DNA of 64,000 nucleotides from Bufo bufo (GCF_905171765.1 NC_053398.1:51024338-51088337); one strand, 5' to 3'; shown: positions 43,168 through 54,001, counted from the first letter of the stretch. Program-made: numbers and translations. Notes: generated from the sequence alone by a model not told the origin.

Positions 43168-44019
43168 ATGTCCGCACCACCGCCTTATCAACTTATTTGC
43201 ATGTCTGCCAGTATGGACTCCGCCTCCCCCATGTTGGAGTACCTGGGGGGCGGCCTCCCTGAGCAGTGGGAGGCCTTGTGTGCTGTACTGGATGCCGCCC
43301 TGTCACTCTCCAGAGAAGGATCGAGCATGCTGGAGAGTGAGGATTGCTCTGATTTGATGGCTTCACCTGTTGTCCCGAATATGGAATCTACCATGCTGGA
43401 GAAGGAAGAAGCACCACCGGCCTATACTCCGGGACCGGAGAGGCCTCCCTGCCTGCCACAGGGATCGCAGCCCAAGCCGTATTTTGGCTCATGGAAAGAC
43501 TTTGCTCGACCCAGTGTGCAATGGTCGGCACTGATGGCCGAGATACGAGATGCGGCCATACAAAAGACTACGCGCAAGAAGATCTACTTTGAAGAACTTG
43601 CCAAGACAGTCTATGAGCGCCACGCAGATACTCAACCCCGCCTGGAATGGAGGATGGGGGTAGTGGTGGCATTTGACAAGAGCCGGGGGTTCGGCTTTAT
43701 CAAGAACTATTCCACCGGCAGAGACCTCTTTGTAAACCGGAGGTCTGTCAAGCACAGCTACCTGCCGGAGCGTCTACACAACCTCCGCGAAGGAGAAGAG
43801 GTGGAGTTTACCCCCGCTGAGGGCCTGAGAGGTCCATACGCCACGGCTGTAGCCCGTCCCAAGCAGGGACCTGAAGATTGGGAGGAGCCCGAAGAGCCCA
43901 TCAGCCCGGAACGTGAGCCCGAGTGCCCGGGTAACCGGCACACAACACCTACCAGGAAAGGGGTTCCTTCACCGGCCCGAATGTTTTTTGGCAAGCTACC
44001 GTATTGGAAAAGAGGGTGA
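43168..44019 (+). CDS. X1 ORF1: cold-shock-domain protein
   Basis: 283 residues. Positions 1-100 are acidic and Pro-rich; 105-160 form a charged helical segment (WKDFARPSVQWSALMAEIRD, KIYFEELAKTVYERHADTQ). Residues 162-232 read as a cold-shock (OB-fold) domain: MGVVVAFDKSRGFGFIKN includes the RNP1-type aromatic motif SRGFGFI, DLFVNRRSV stands at RNP2, and EGEEVEFTPAEGLRGPYATAV is the closing strand pair. Such domains bind single-stranded RNA or DNA. The C-terminal 50 residues are Glu/Pro-rich. The position after the primer site suggests a nucleocapsid-like RNA-binding role, which is inference. The ORF overlaps ORF2 by 16 bases in the -1 frame. A later ATG at 43201 is an alternative start. Confidence 0.72.
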   Translation: MSAPPPYQLICMSASMDSASPMLEYLGGGLPEQWEALCAVLDAALSLSREGSSMLESEDCSDLMASPVVPNMESTMLEKEEAPPAYTPGPERPPCLPQGSQPKPYFGSWKDFARPSVQWSALMAEIRDAAIQKTTRKKIYFEELAKTVYERHADTQPRLEWRMGVVVAFDKSRGFGFIKNYSTGRDLFVNRRSVKHSYLPERLHNLREGEEVEFTPAEGLRGPYATAVARPKQGPEDWEEPEEPISPEREPECPGNRHTTPTRKGVPSPARMFFGKLPYWKRG

Positions 44020-44639
44020 GTCCTTATCCCTCACCTGAATTGCCCCGCCGGGAAAAGACTCAAGCGGAGATAGAGAACGCGAGGGAGTTCCAGGAAACCC
44101 TAGATGCCATGCGAAAAGAGAAAAGAGGCGAACCTGCACCCGAACCTAATGCAACTGTGCCGGAGACCTGCGGTGAAGCAGCGTCTGAGAGACTGGAGGA
44201 TCAAATAGCCAGGTTAGAGATCCACCTTCATGGCCTGCGCCAGCTTGTCGCGTCCAGAGCGGCACCGATACCTCCAGACGCTGGTGATCCCCCAAAGAAC
44301 TCAAATGTCCCCGAGCCTGCAGTCAGAGTTCCTTTCCCCGCCAGCTCGGCGATTCCCATAGCTGTGCCCGCCGCTGCGGCACCTGAGAAGCTGTGTTACG
44401 CAAGGAGTCGGGTCCGTCACTTGAAGCCAGTGACACCCAGACCCATGGAGCCTCTGACAGTGTTAACCCCCAGGCCCATTGGGCCTATACCAGTGACAGG
44501 CCCATTTATGTTACAATTGCCTGCCAATACCATTTTGTGGGCCCAGCCACACATGGATCCCCGTTTCAGGCCAAGATTCCAAGCAGAGCCAGGATGTACC
44601 ACCACTGATGAACAGTGTGAGCTTGATACATACCTGTAA
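44004..44639 (+). CDS. X1 ORF2: coiled-coil/Pro-rich protein or continuation of ORF1
   Basis: About 211 codons in the -1 frame relative to ORF1, without a good ATG at its start. It opens with a charged helix (EIENAREFQETLDAMRKEKRGE), then a Leu-rich coiled-coil segment (ERLEDQIARLEIHLHGLRQLV), then a Pro/Ala-rich region, and ends CELDTYL. X2 has the same ELDTYL ending. Options are a simple one-base indel that split one long ORF, a -1 ribosomal frameshift, or splicing at the AGAGG|GTGAGT donor at the overlap. I prefer a single ancestral ORF. Confidence 0.55.
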   Translation: MEKRVSPYPSPELPRREKTQAEIENAREFQETLDAMRKEKRGEPAPEPNATVPETCGEAASERLEDQIARLEIHLHGLRQLVASRAAPIPPDAGDPPKNSNVPEPAVRVPFPASSAIPIAVPAAAAPEKLCYARSRVRHLKPVTPRPMEPLTVLTPRPIGPIPVTGPFMLQLPANTILWAQPHMDPRFRPRFQAEPGCTTTDEQCELDTYL

Positions 44640-45343
44640 GTAGGCCTGCTTGGCCATGTTTTGTTGTGCTGATGGACCCTCACAGTGAACTTAACTGTTT
44701 CAGGACAGGAGTCCTTTGTTTTGGCCACAAGAGCTGCTGCCAGTTACCCACGGCCCAGTGGTAGTTGAAAACCACTGAGTATACCAAGTGCTCTACTGCC
44801 ATCCTCTTACCAGGACATCCTGCCTGCTTTAAAGTGCCAAACCCAGTTTTCCCTGTTATCTTTGCACTTTACCCTTTTAACCCCCTTTTCAGGTTGAGTA
44901 GGGGATATTGCAGCACTATTTTTATATACCAGGACTTTCCAGGGAAAAATATCCCTGGGATATGGACTTTTTGTGTTGTGATTTTTATATGCAAATCTTA
45001 ATTCAAGAAATGTGCCCAGAGATGACCACAGTACTTGTTGGCCTCTGAGATGCTGTTTTATGTTATAGGACTATTGTATTTTATCATTATGGCCTATCCT
45101 GGTTATTCCTGATACGCTGTACCAGGTCAGCGCCCCTGTTCCCTATACTATCCTGAGTGAAGAGAACGACGCCCCTTTTCACCGAACTTGTTCCTTTGCC
45201 AGCGGAGCTGCCTGATATATATATGTATTGCAAATGTAGATATGTGTGCCTGCTTTGCATTTTTTGTCTTTCAGGTTGCAGTTTCCAGCTGGGCGGGCCC
45301 CTTGTGTTGCGCCGAGGACGGGCAACGTCAAAGCAACAGGGTA
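44640..45343 (+). other. X1 3' untranslated interior
   Basis: Non-coding stretch between ORF2 and the 3' LTR. The block GCCGAGGACGG followed by a GGGTA just before the LTR recurs before the X2 LTR (58950-58984), and may hold the purine-tract primer site, though it is not strongly purine-rich. Confidence 0.5.
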
Positions 45344-46013
45344 TGTAGTATCCCACTACGTAAATGTGGGCACTACACAAGGGTCAATTGGGCCACGTTG
45401 TTCTCCACCTCCTGTGGGACAGGGTCATTGTATTTTATGTGTCATTTTAATGTATAATGTCATTTAATTTATGTGTATTTCCTAGTTACCAGGCCTATTA
45501 GGGGTGTAATTCCTCCTCTTAGACAGAAGAGGGAGCCAGGGAACCCTCTAGTATAAATAGCCAGGTCCAGACCAGAGAGGGAGGTCAGTCAGAGTTGTGG
45601 ATTCCTGAAGTCAGTGTGCACCCTAGGCAGAGGGTATCTGGGATCCAGCCTCTGAAATGCAGCTAGATAGCCCAGGCTTCTAGTTGTCACCAGGAGAGGG
45701 TTTACCTCCTGAGAAACCTGAAGTTCCCACAGGAGTACAGAGCAGAGCTATTGTTCCAGCCAAGCAGAGAGCTGAAGGGCTAAAGTATATATATATATAT
45801 ATATATATATATTAAGCAAGGAGTCATATACGAGAGGAAGGTTCCCTAACCAAGGATAAAGCCAGAAATCGGGCATACGGGCCTTGGGATAAAGACAGAC
45901 AGGATTCTGAGGAAAAGTGCAGCCTGATCTGTAAGTGTTTAACCCTCTGAGTATCTTGCAAGAACATTGTGCCTGCCATTGGATGTAAAGCCTGCCTGTT
46001 ACCTTCTTGTACA
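45344..46013 (+). repeat. X1 3' LTR, first part (continues at 54427-54797)
   Basis: Starts TGTAGTATCCCACTACG; it has a TATAAATAG box near 45552 and a long (TA)n run at 45786-45812. ERV-1 splits it after TACA; the LTR resumes at 54427 and ends GCGTACTGCA at 54797. Confidence 0.9.
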
Positions 46014-46397
46014 TGTGAGAGTCAAGATTTTAACTTCTCCTGTAGTACAATGTCAATTAGGAGCCTCATGTACATTCTCTTTGTTCTAAGATCAATTAGT
46101 GAAAGAAAGGAGGAGTTAAGTTGCTATTTTTCAAATGTGCCAATCAACTCAGGAATAAAGTTAGTAAACTACTCCCTTTTTGTCACAGAGCCAATAAACT
46201 TGCATCTAGGACCACCCATTTGTCTACCTCATGTTGCCTATATAAGTGTATGTAACTGTAATAAAGGATGAGATATTTTCCATGATACCAGCCTGCATTG
46301 GTCTCATTAGAGAAAGCTGTATGAGCTCATACTTATAATTCTAACTGATTTGGAGCCACACAAAAGAAGAAGTTGTGTCGTAGATTTTGCGACGACA
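46014..46397 (+). repeat. ERV-1 5' LTR
   Basis: 384 bp; TATATAA at 46239-46245 and AATAAA at 46260-46265, only about 20 bases apart, so the polyadenylation signal probably lies in U3 just before the cap site. It lacks 23 bases present in the 3' LTR at about 54053-54075. Confidence 0.95.
46239..46245 (+). promoter_or_regulatory. ERV-1 LTR TATA box
   Basis: TATATAA in the 5' LTR; transcription would begin near 46268-46275, making R and U5 together about 125 bp. Confidence 0.65.
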
Positions 46398-46401
46398 AAA
46401 T

Positions 46402-46419
46402 TGGCGCCCGAACAGGGAC
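46402..46419 (+). promoter_or_regulatory. ERV-1 primer binding site (tRNA-Lys type)
   Basis: TGGCGCCCGAACAGGGAC, an exact 18-base match to the tRNA-Lys (UUU) primer site known from several retrovirus groups, four bases inside the LTR. Confidence 0.93.
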
Positions 46420-46499
46420 CGACGACTTGCATAACTTCCGATTCAAACGCCAGGAGAGGACTTGCGTAAAACCATCAGACGAGGCATAAACTGCAGTAA

Positions 46500-46506
46500 G
46501 GTAAGA
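46500..46506 (+). promoter_or_regulatory. Candidate ERV-1 major splice donor
   Basis: CAGTAAG|GTAAGAAG in the leader, about 100 bases after the primer site, fits a donor for subgenomic env RNA. Confidence 0.55.
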
Positions 46507-46858
46507 AGCTTTTATTCTTACAACCTCCTCTGAGTCTTTTGCCCAAGTGTTTTCTCAAGAGTTGAATTGGTGTTATTGCGATATAAGGGTTCAAGTTATA
46601 GCTGATCTGTCCGTTAAAAAGAACCTGTTGAAATATTCCTTCTTTGTGTGGTGGAACATGCTGAAACTAAACTGAAGTTGTTACACAGCTGAGCCGGATA
46701 TCCTGTGACGTAGATTTGGTTCCCAGTCAAGGTTCTGACGAAAAGGGTTAATACCAATTGCCATAGGCAATTGGAAGTTATTAAGATTTTGTATCCCGGT
46801 GAATTGACTAGGGGTCTTCACTTTGAGAGATTGTGGGGTCAATACTATTATATCATTT

Positions 46859-46998
46859 GAGCTTTGTGCAACTGCGCTTAAGTTTGTGGGTTCGGTGGCG
46901 ATTACTTATAGTAATTGGATTCCGTTTGAGCTTTGTGCAACTACGCTTAAGTTTGCGGGTTTGATAAGTAGCAATTGTTAGAGCTTTGTGCAACTACA
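46859..46998 (+). repeat. Triplicated 17-bp leader motif before gag
   Basis: GAGCTTTGTGCAACTRC occurs at 46859, 46928 and 46981, the last ending just upstream of the gag ATG. The first two are extended by GCTTAAGTTTG. The position between donor and gag matches the usual packaging-signal region. Confidence 0.8.
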
Positions 46999-47001
46999 AT
47001 A

Positions 47002-48741
47002 ATGGGAAATTCGAATGTTGCAGGACAGAGTGAAAAAAGGTTAACAGCGGCTCAGTTGATGAGAGAAAGAGAAGGAAAAGTTTCAGTAACTAAGTTAAAA
47101 TCGTTCATGCAGGCAATTGGTATGCATGAAACTGGAAGATTAAATGAAAGCTTATGAAAAAATATATTACAAGAAAAAAAAGGGTGGCTGAGAGATAATA
47201 ATAGGCTGGTGCAAGCAGAGTTATGGTGGAAGTTGTCTGCAGATGTGACTGATGGAAAATTGAAAGAAATTGAGAAGAATGGTCAATATTGGTATAGTAA
47301 GATGGAGGATTTGGGTGTGGTAAGTAACAAAGAACAGAACAGTTTGCCATGCGGCATCCCTTCCCCCGCCACCTCTGTTGTAAGTAATCCTGGGTCTTGT
47401 GGTCCAACAAACAATGCTATTGCTTCTTGTGTTAGTTCCTCCTCTACACCAGGTGCTGGAATGTGCTTATCAGCACCACCCACTGTGCCTTCTGCTCCCT
47501 CTAGGCTTTCCCCACCCCCTAAAACTCTTACCATAGAGCAGCAACCGCCTCCCTATGGGGGATGGATGTGTGTGTGCAATCACAGGAATGCTGAGACAAA
47601 TAGCATATGTGTTGTCTGTGGATTTCAAAGACAGGACATAATTCCCAACACTGGATTATATCCAGTGATGTCTGCCAATAACCCTTCCCAATTGTATGTC
47701 CCATCAGTTAAAAATGTACCTGCAGTGATTGCCCCTATGATGCCTGCTAGAAATATTCCAGACCAGTCTACTCAATCTAGGAATGCACCCATTTTAAGTC
47801 CGACTTCAGACTTAAGTGGATTTCTATCACAGGAAAGTATAGGGTATCCAGCATCATTTTTGGATATGCGAAACCTGATGCACCCAGTTTCCCCTGTTAT
47901 ATCATCTACGCCAAATCCACCTCGACCTAATCTATCCTATTGTACGCCCAGGTACCTTAACCCTGGAGCTGCTCCTCTCAGAGGTCCAAATGACATCCCT
48001 GATGAGCCTGTGTATCGCCCTTGGTCCCCTAGTGAGATGCTGGCCATGATGAGTAGAATCCCCAATCCAGAGGACTTACCCATGCCGTTCTGTAGAGAGT
48101 TAGCGAAGATACGGAAAGCTTTCTCATGTTGCTGGAGGGATTTAGAAGATTTAGTCCAGTGTAAAGCTGGTGACTCCTTCTCTCAGATTATAGCCTCTGC
48201 AGTGGGATGTTATGAGGGAGATGATACTACTTTGTTGTCCGGTGAACGATACATAGTAAGACTCACGGAATGGGGGAGAAAGCGATTAGGTGATCAGTCT
48301 GTTACGTTGTCGGATATGCATCAGGATAAAACGGAAAGTGTGGAGAAATTCTACACTAGACTCCAGCAAAGATGGGTGGATTTGGGCTTTGAGTATACTT
48401 CAGACATGCATGAGAGAATTTTGAGTGCTGCTTTTGTGGATGGTCTTAGGGAAAGCATTCGCAAGGGTCTGGTATCAGCTAGGCCTGAATGGAGAACTAT
48501 ACAGCCCTCCATTTTGTTACAAGTAGCAAAGGGGGTAGAGTCTGAATTCAACAAAAGACCGAAGGCAGGTGTGGCCGCATACCAGCACTTTCCCCAAAAA
48601 GGGGGAAGGAACGCAAAGTATCGCTTAAGATGTTTTAACTGTGGCAAGGTGGGGCACTTTATGCGGGATTGCCAAACTCCTAATCCATGGGAGGAAGAAG
48701 AGGAGGAGAGAGCTCAGCCCCCTCAAATGCGACGCCCATAG
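47002..48741 (+). pseudogene. gag: ERV-1 gag, one in-frame TGA
   Basis: Structural polyprotein, 579 codons from ATG 47002 to TAG 48739-48741. MGN at the start offers a myristoylation site. A TGA at 47155-47157 (codon 52) interrupts matrix; the frame is otherwise open. After a Ser/Pro-rich linker come a PSAP motif and PPPY (late-domain motifs recruiting ESCRT and Nedd4 ligases), then at 47563-47619 an apparent RanBP2-type zinc finger (W-X-C-X-C-X3-N-X6-C-X2-C). Capsid follows, with a plausible major homology region (DKTESVEKFYTRLQQRW). One CCHC knuckle (CFNCGKVGHFMRDC, 48631-48672) marks nucleocapsid. Whether the TGA is fixed or copy-specific cannot be told. Confidence 0.93.
48739..48741 (+). 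promoter_or_regulatory. Gag terminator TAG, candidate readthrough site
   Basis: TAG separates gag from pro-pol in the same frame and is followed by GGAGTT, close to the context in which gammaretroviruses suppress the gag stop. Pol expression by readthrough is inferred. Confidence 0.75.
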
Positions 48742-51700
48742 GGAGTTGGCAATCCAGAGTCAAATGCTGTGCCCCTACTAAAAATTCAAACCTTAGGGCC
48801 TGCCCCAGTTGTCTCCTTGGCAATCAATGGGGGGGAGCCCATCCCCTTTTTGATTGACACTGGAGCAGCCAAAACTGTTATTCGCAGCAAACACGTAAAA
48901 AGATCCCTCATGTCTGAAGATAGTATTCCATGTGTAGGAGTAGATGGTAATGAGGTTCCTACTCCTCTAACAAAGCCAATACAAATTGCATTTGCCCCAA
49001 ACCAACAAATGCTAAGTCGCCTCTTAGTCAGTGACACCGCCCCTGTTAATTTGCTAGGAGCAGATGTGTTGCAGAGAATATATGCGCAGATAACATATCT
49101 TCCTGATTGTACTGTGAAGTTACAAGGCAAACTAGGAGAAGAGGATATATGTCTCCTAGCAGCCTGTGATTATAATCCATTCCACATGTACGTGTCTACA
49201 CTCTCTGAAGAGGGCGTGTCCCTTCTGCTGCAACAATTACCTGCACATCTGTGGGCCTCCGGACTTACAGATGTTGGCCGTTTATCTGTCCCTCCAATGA
49301 TGATAGAACGTAAACCTGGTGCTCCTTTACCTCGGAAGGCACAATATCCCCTCAGTATACAACAAACGGATGCCATCACCAAAATAGTACGTGATTTTGT
49401 CAATAATGGGGTACTAATTGAAACCACCTCTCCATGTAACACTCCCTTGTACCCCATTAAGAAAAGGGGGGAAAAAGGTCAGCCAGTGCAGTATAGAATG
49501 GTACATGATCTTAGGGCTGTTAATGAGGCTACAGTTTTTAATACCCCTGTGGTACCAAACCCACATACATTGTTGGCACAGATTCCCCACAGCGCCACCC
49601 ATTTCACTGTGGTGGATCTTGCAAATGCATTTTTCTCAGTTCCATTACATCCAGATTGCAGATATCTTTTTGCTTTCACACATGACAGGAAGCAATACAC
49701 CTGGACGGTCTTAGCACAAGGTGCCCATAATTCCCCCAGTATGTACAGTACTGCCTTAGCCCAGGTTTTAGCAGATTGGCCCATTCCATCAGAAGGAGTT
49801 GTCTTACTCCAATATTTAGATGACTTACTTCTTTGCTGCCCGGGAGAGGAGGTGTGTAAACAAACTTCGTTGTCTCTTCTCACCTTCCTGGCTGCAAATG
49901 GCTGTAAAGCTTAACGCAAGAAGCTTCAATTCTGTTGTACCACTGTCACCTTTCTAGGGCACTGTATATCTGCCGGGATTAGACATCTCACCCCAGACCG
50001 TATAACTGCAGTCCAACAAATTCCTTTGCCTACTACTGTGGGGGCTCTGAGAATTTATTTGGGTCTAGTCTCATACTGTAGGCCTTGGATCAGAAATGCC
50101 TCTGCTCTTTTGCAACCCTTGTATGATTGTCTCACCTCTCTTCCTTTTTCATTGACAGATAAGGCCGTGGAGAACTTTCATACATTAAAACTAGTCATCA
50201 ATTCCACACCAGCATTGGGTCTACCGGACTACAATAAAGATTTCAGACTTTATTGCACTGAATGTCTTGGCCACGCTTCAGCTGTTCTCACACAAGCTAG
50301 GGCTGGCCAACAGCGTCCAGTGGCGTATTACTCTGCCAGACTCGATCCAGTGGCTAGAGGAGCGCCATCTTGTGTCCGTGCGGTAGTGGCTGTACAACTC
50401 ATGCTTGACAAAAGCTCTGAGATTGTGCTCAATTATCCAATCACTGTTTTTGTCCCTCATGACATCTCGGCCATTCTCACACAAGTACAGCCTAAACACC
50501 TGTCCACTGCCAGACACCTTAGACTAGAATGTGCACTACTTATGCCACCAAATGTCACCATCAGAAGGTGCACAACTTTGAATCCAGCTACTCTGCTGCC
50601 TCTGGAGGGGGGAGGGAGTAGTAGTATGAGTCATCTAGCTGAATATCTTCCTGACCTGGAAGATAAACACGACTGTCTCCAATTAATGTCCCAAGAGACA
50701 GCAGGGTTTGATCACGTGGTAGATACTCCCTTAGAAAACCCAGATTTAGAGCTCTTTGTGGATGGATCGCGGTATGGTGTCCAGGGGAAGTTTTATACTG
50801 GGTATGCAGTTGTCACTCAGAACGATACAATAAAAGCGGAATCACTGCCCTCTCACATGTCTGCACAGGAAGCTGAACTTAAGGCTTTGGAAGAGGCCTG
50901 CAGGTATGCGGAGGGAAAAACTGCAAACATCTATACAGATTCCAGGTATGCTTTTGGGATCACCCATGATTATGGTCCAATTTGGAAGGCTAGAGACTTC
51001 CTTACAGCAAATGGCAAGCCAATTAAAAATGGCAAAGGGGTGAAAGCCTTAATGGGCGCTCTGCTGTTGCCAACGAGGGTGGCCATTATGAAAATTAAAG
51101 GCCATTTGTCAGGAAAAACCCTTGAAGCTCGGGGAAATCATAGAGCTGATCTGGCAGCAAAAGCTTCTGCACAGAAACCCAGAGATGATCCTGTAGGGAT
51201 AGCAGTAGTACAAGAGCAAATTTCCCTGCCAGTCAACTATGAAACATTAAAAACCTTACAGTCTCAAGCAACCACTGAGGAAAAGGCAGTATGGATAGAG
51301 AAAGGAGCTGTGATGACCCCAAAAGGAACATGGCAACTTAGAGGAAAGCTGTGTTCGCCACGTGCTTTGTTCCCAGTCACAGCCCAGGCCACTCATGGGA
51401 ATACTCACCTGTCCAAAACTGCCATGACTGCTCTTGTTAATAGTCACTGGTATGCCCCAGGATTCAGTGTAACTGCAGCCAAATTCACTCAGGCTTGTAT
51501 GATTTGTGCACATCACAACATAGGAAGGACAGTAAAAACACCTTTGAGGCACACTCCCAGGCCCGATTTTCCCTTCCAAAGACTGCAAATAGATTACATC
51601 CAACTACCCAAAGTGGGGACCCTAGAATACGTCTTGGTATGTGTAGATCTGTTTTCAGGGTGGCCAGAGGCCTATCCTGTGGCCAAAGCCACTGCACAAA

Positions 51701-52365
51701 ACACAGCCAAGAAACTTCTGAATGAGATAGTTTGCCGGTATGGGGTCCCAGAGACAATTGAGAGTGACCGAGGTTCTCACTTTACAGGGGAGGTCATGCG
51801 TGAAATTATGGGAGCCCTGGGTATTGAACAAGCCTTCCATACTGCGTATTACCCACAAAGCAGCGGTAGAGTAGAGCGACTCAACGGGACAATTAAATCA
51901 AAAATACAGAAGGCCATGGCTGAACTGAATAGGCCATGGACAGAGTGTCTACCCTTGGCACTCTTCTCCATCCGGTATACACCTAACCGGAAGACAGGCC
52001 TGAGTCCATATGAAGTACTCTTTGGGAATGCCCCTAGACTAGGACTCTATTTTCCACAACAACTCCAGATGCAGCATAATAGTCTTTCAAAGTACGTTAT
52101 CTGTCTTACTAACAGACTGTCTAATGTGTATTCCCAAGTTTTTGCTTCTCTTCCAGATCCAGACAGCATAGAGGCAACTCATTCTCTACAACCAGGAGAT
52201 TGGGTAGTGGTGAAACGACACGTGCGGAAAGTTCTAGAACCACGATTTGAGGGTCCACATCAAGTACTGTTAACCACCGCCACTGCTGTCAAGTTGGAAG
52301 GAAAGCCTAATTGGGTCCACGCATCACACTGCAAAAAAGTACCAGAACCTCAAGTGCTGGAATGA
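48742..52365 (+). pseudogene. pol: ERV-1 pro-pol, one in-frame TAA
   Basis: 1207 codons in the gag frame. Protease has LIDTGA (48853-48870). Reverse transcriptase has the VVPNPHTLL, VDLANAFFSVPLHPD and active-site YLDD (49813-49824) motifs. TAA at 49912-49914 cuts the frame in the RT palm/thumb region. RNase H follows (LFVDGSRYG, ALEEAC, YTDSRYA), then integrase with an HHCC finger (about 51390-51520), the DDE core (Asp in QIDYIQL, Asp in ESDRGSHF, Glu in GRVERLNG) and a C-terminal GDWVVVKRH/GPHQVLL module. The stop TGA 52363-52365 overlaps the env start as ATGA. Apart from the TAA, all catalytic residues are present. Confidence 0.95.
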
Positions 52366-53851
52366 CTGCAAGGGCCGTAATATCTTTTCATGTCTTACTG
52401 TTCATTTTATATTGTACAGGGGAAAATGCACAGTCAGATCAAATCCAAAATTCCATATTTAGAACAATATTAATACAAGGGAATCAGAATACAATTACAT
52501 CTCCTACAGCTTCACCCATGATTGACAAAATGGCCTTAGAGACAGGGTTTTCAGACACAAATGTATGGCTAGAATGGATCCACTATACGGTTCTTTCCCA
52601 GAAGCGATCCAACTGCATAGCATGTGCTGCAGCTCGACCTCATTTGGGTACGGTACCTTTCCCTTTGAGTGAGGTTACCGATCCTGAGGGTTTCAAGTGC
52701 ATCCTTAAGATGTACACTGAAACCATTCCCAGTAATGACACCTCCCGCTGCAGGACATTAGAATTACTCTATCCTATTGTTCATGATAAAGATCATATGG
52801 GTTTCGGTATAACGCCATACCCTGGAAATTATACCTGTTTCAATCGTAATGGTACAGGCAAAGACATTGGTGTTTTCCCTCCAGGATATTGTTCCTATAA
52901 CATCTATCTAAATGAGACAAGTAGTGACTCTGATGCTTACCCTGACAAATGGTTTGTCCACCAAGGTTATCAACATGCGGATATCTGGTGGTTGTGTGGA
53001 GACCTGAAGCTCCGACCCAGGATACGAAGGGAATGGATTGGCCAATGTACCTTGATTAAGGTGCTGATGCCATTTGTTCTATTTTCGACTCTTGAGTGGG
53101 AGCAAGTCAGTACGCAAGCCAATGTCCGGTCACGGCAAAGGAGGTCACTCCCTACAGCTTTTGATTCTCATGTATACATAGATGCTATAGGAGTCCCTAG
53201 AGGAGTTCCTGATGAATTCAAGGCTAGAAACCAGATAGCTGCTGGTTTCGAATCAATACTTCCAATAATTGGCGTAAATAAAAATGTAGGATGGATTAAC
53301 TATTTGTACAGTATTATAATCAACAGAGATTCGTAAATTATACCCGAGATGCAGTGAAAGGAATATCGGAACAACTGAGCTCTTCATCGGTGATGGCGTT
53401 ACAGAATCGACTGGCCCTCGACATGATCCTGGCGGAAAAAGGAGGCGTCTGCAAGATGATCGGAAGTTCCTGCTGCACCTTCATTCCGAACAACACTGCC
53501 CCTGACGGAAGCATCACAAAGGCTTTGAATGGACTGACTTCTTTATCGAATGAACTAGAGGAAAACTCTGGAATCAACAACCCCATTACTTCATGGCTAG
53601 AACAGTGGTTTGGTAACTGGTCTAATGTGTTAGCCAATATGTTAATGACACTGGTGGTAGTACTTGTGGTAGTGGCATTAATAGGGTGTTGTGTGATTCC
53701 TTGTTTTAGAAAAATTGTTTTTAAAATGTTCAACTCAACCACACCTGCAACAACCATGTACATACATTGTGAAACTGACAGACCTAAAGATTATTTGGAG
53801 AACCTCTTTGAGGAACGCGATTCCGTCCTAAAACAAATAAAATCTTGTTGA
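52362..53851 (+). pseudogene. env: ERV-1 env, one frameshift
   Basis: Envelope precursor starting at ATG 52362 inside the pol stop. A signal peptide (VISFHVLLFILYC) precedes a surface subunit of about 230 residues with several N-glycosylation sites and a CIAC pair. The furin-type site RSRQRRS lies at about 53127-53148. The first frame ends at TAA 53334-53336; a one-base indel at about 53300-53330 moves the sequence to a second frame, open from there to 53851. That part has the helical LQNRLALDMILAEKGG region, CX6CC (53450-53476), a membrane span (NMLMTLVVVLVVVALIG) and a short tail. This copy cannot make a complete Env. Confidence 0.93.
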
Positions 53852-54001
53852 TAGTTGCGGAATAAATAGAACCAGATGAAGGCAAACCCGAAAGGGAGTT
53901 GGGGGGACCTGGTGAAGCAATAAGGAAAGTCCAGCTCTTCGCCGTTTAGGGCGTTGGGAGAGTACCTCACATTGCTTATTCATCTTGTATCTATTTACCG
54001 C

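Noticed and set aside
46016..46021. Alternative ERV-1 LTR start TGAGAG with a 6-bp TACATG duplication
   Set aside because: Also consistent with the flanks, but starting at TGTGAG gives the usual two bases between purine tract and LTR, so I preferred the 4-bp TACA reading.
52311..52361. Earlier start for ERV-1 env within pol
   Set aside because: The frame is open upstream, but the first ATG followed by a signal peptide is at 52362, and overlapping the pol stop is normal for such viruses.
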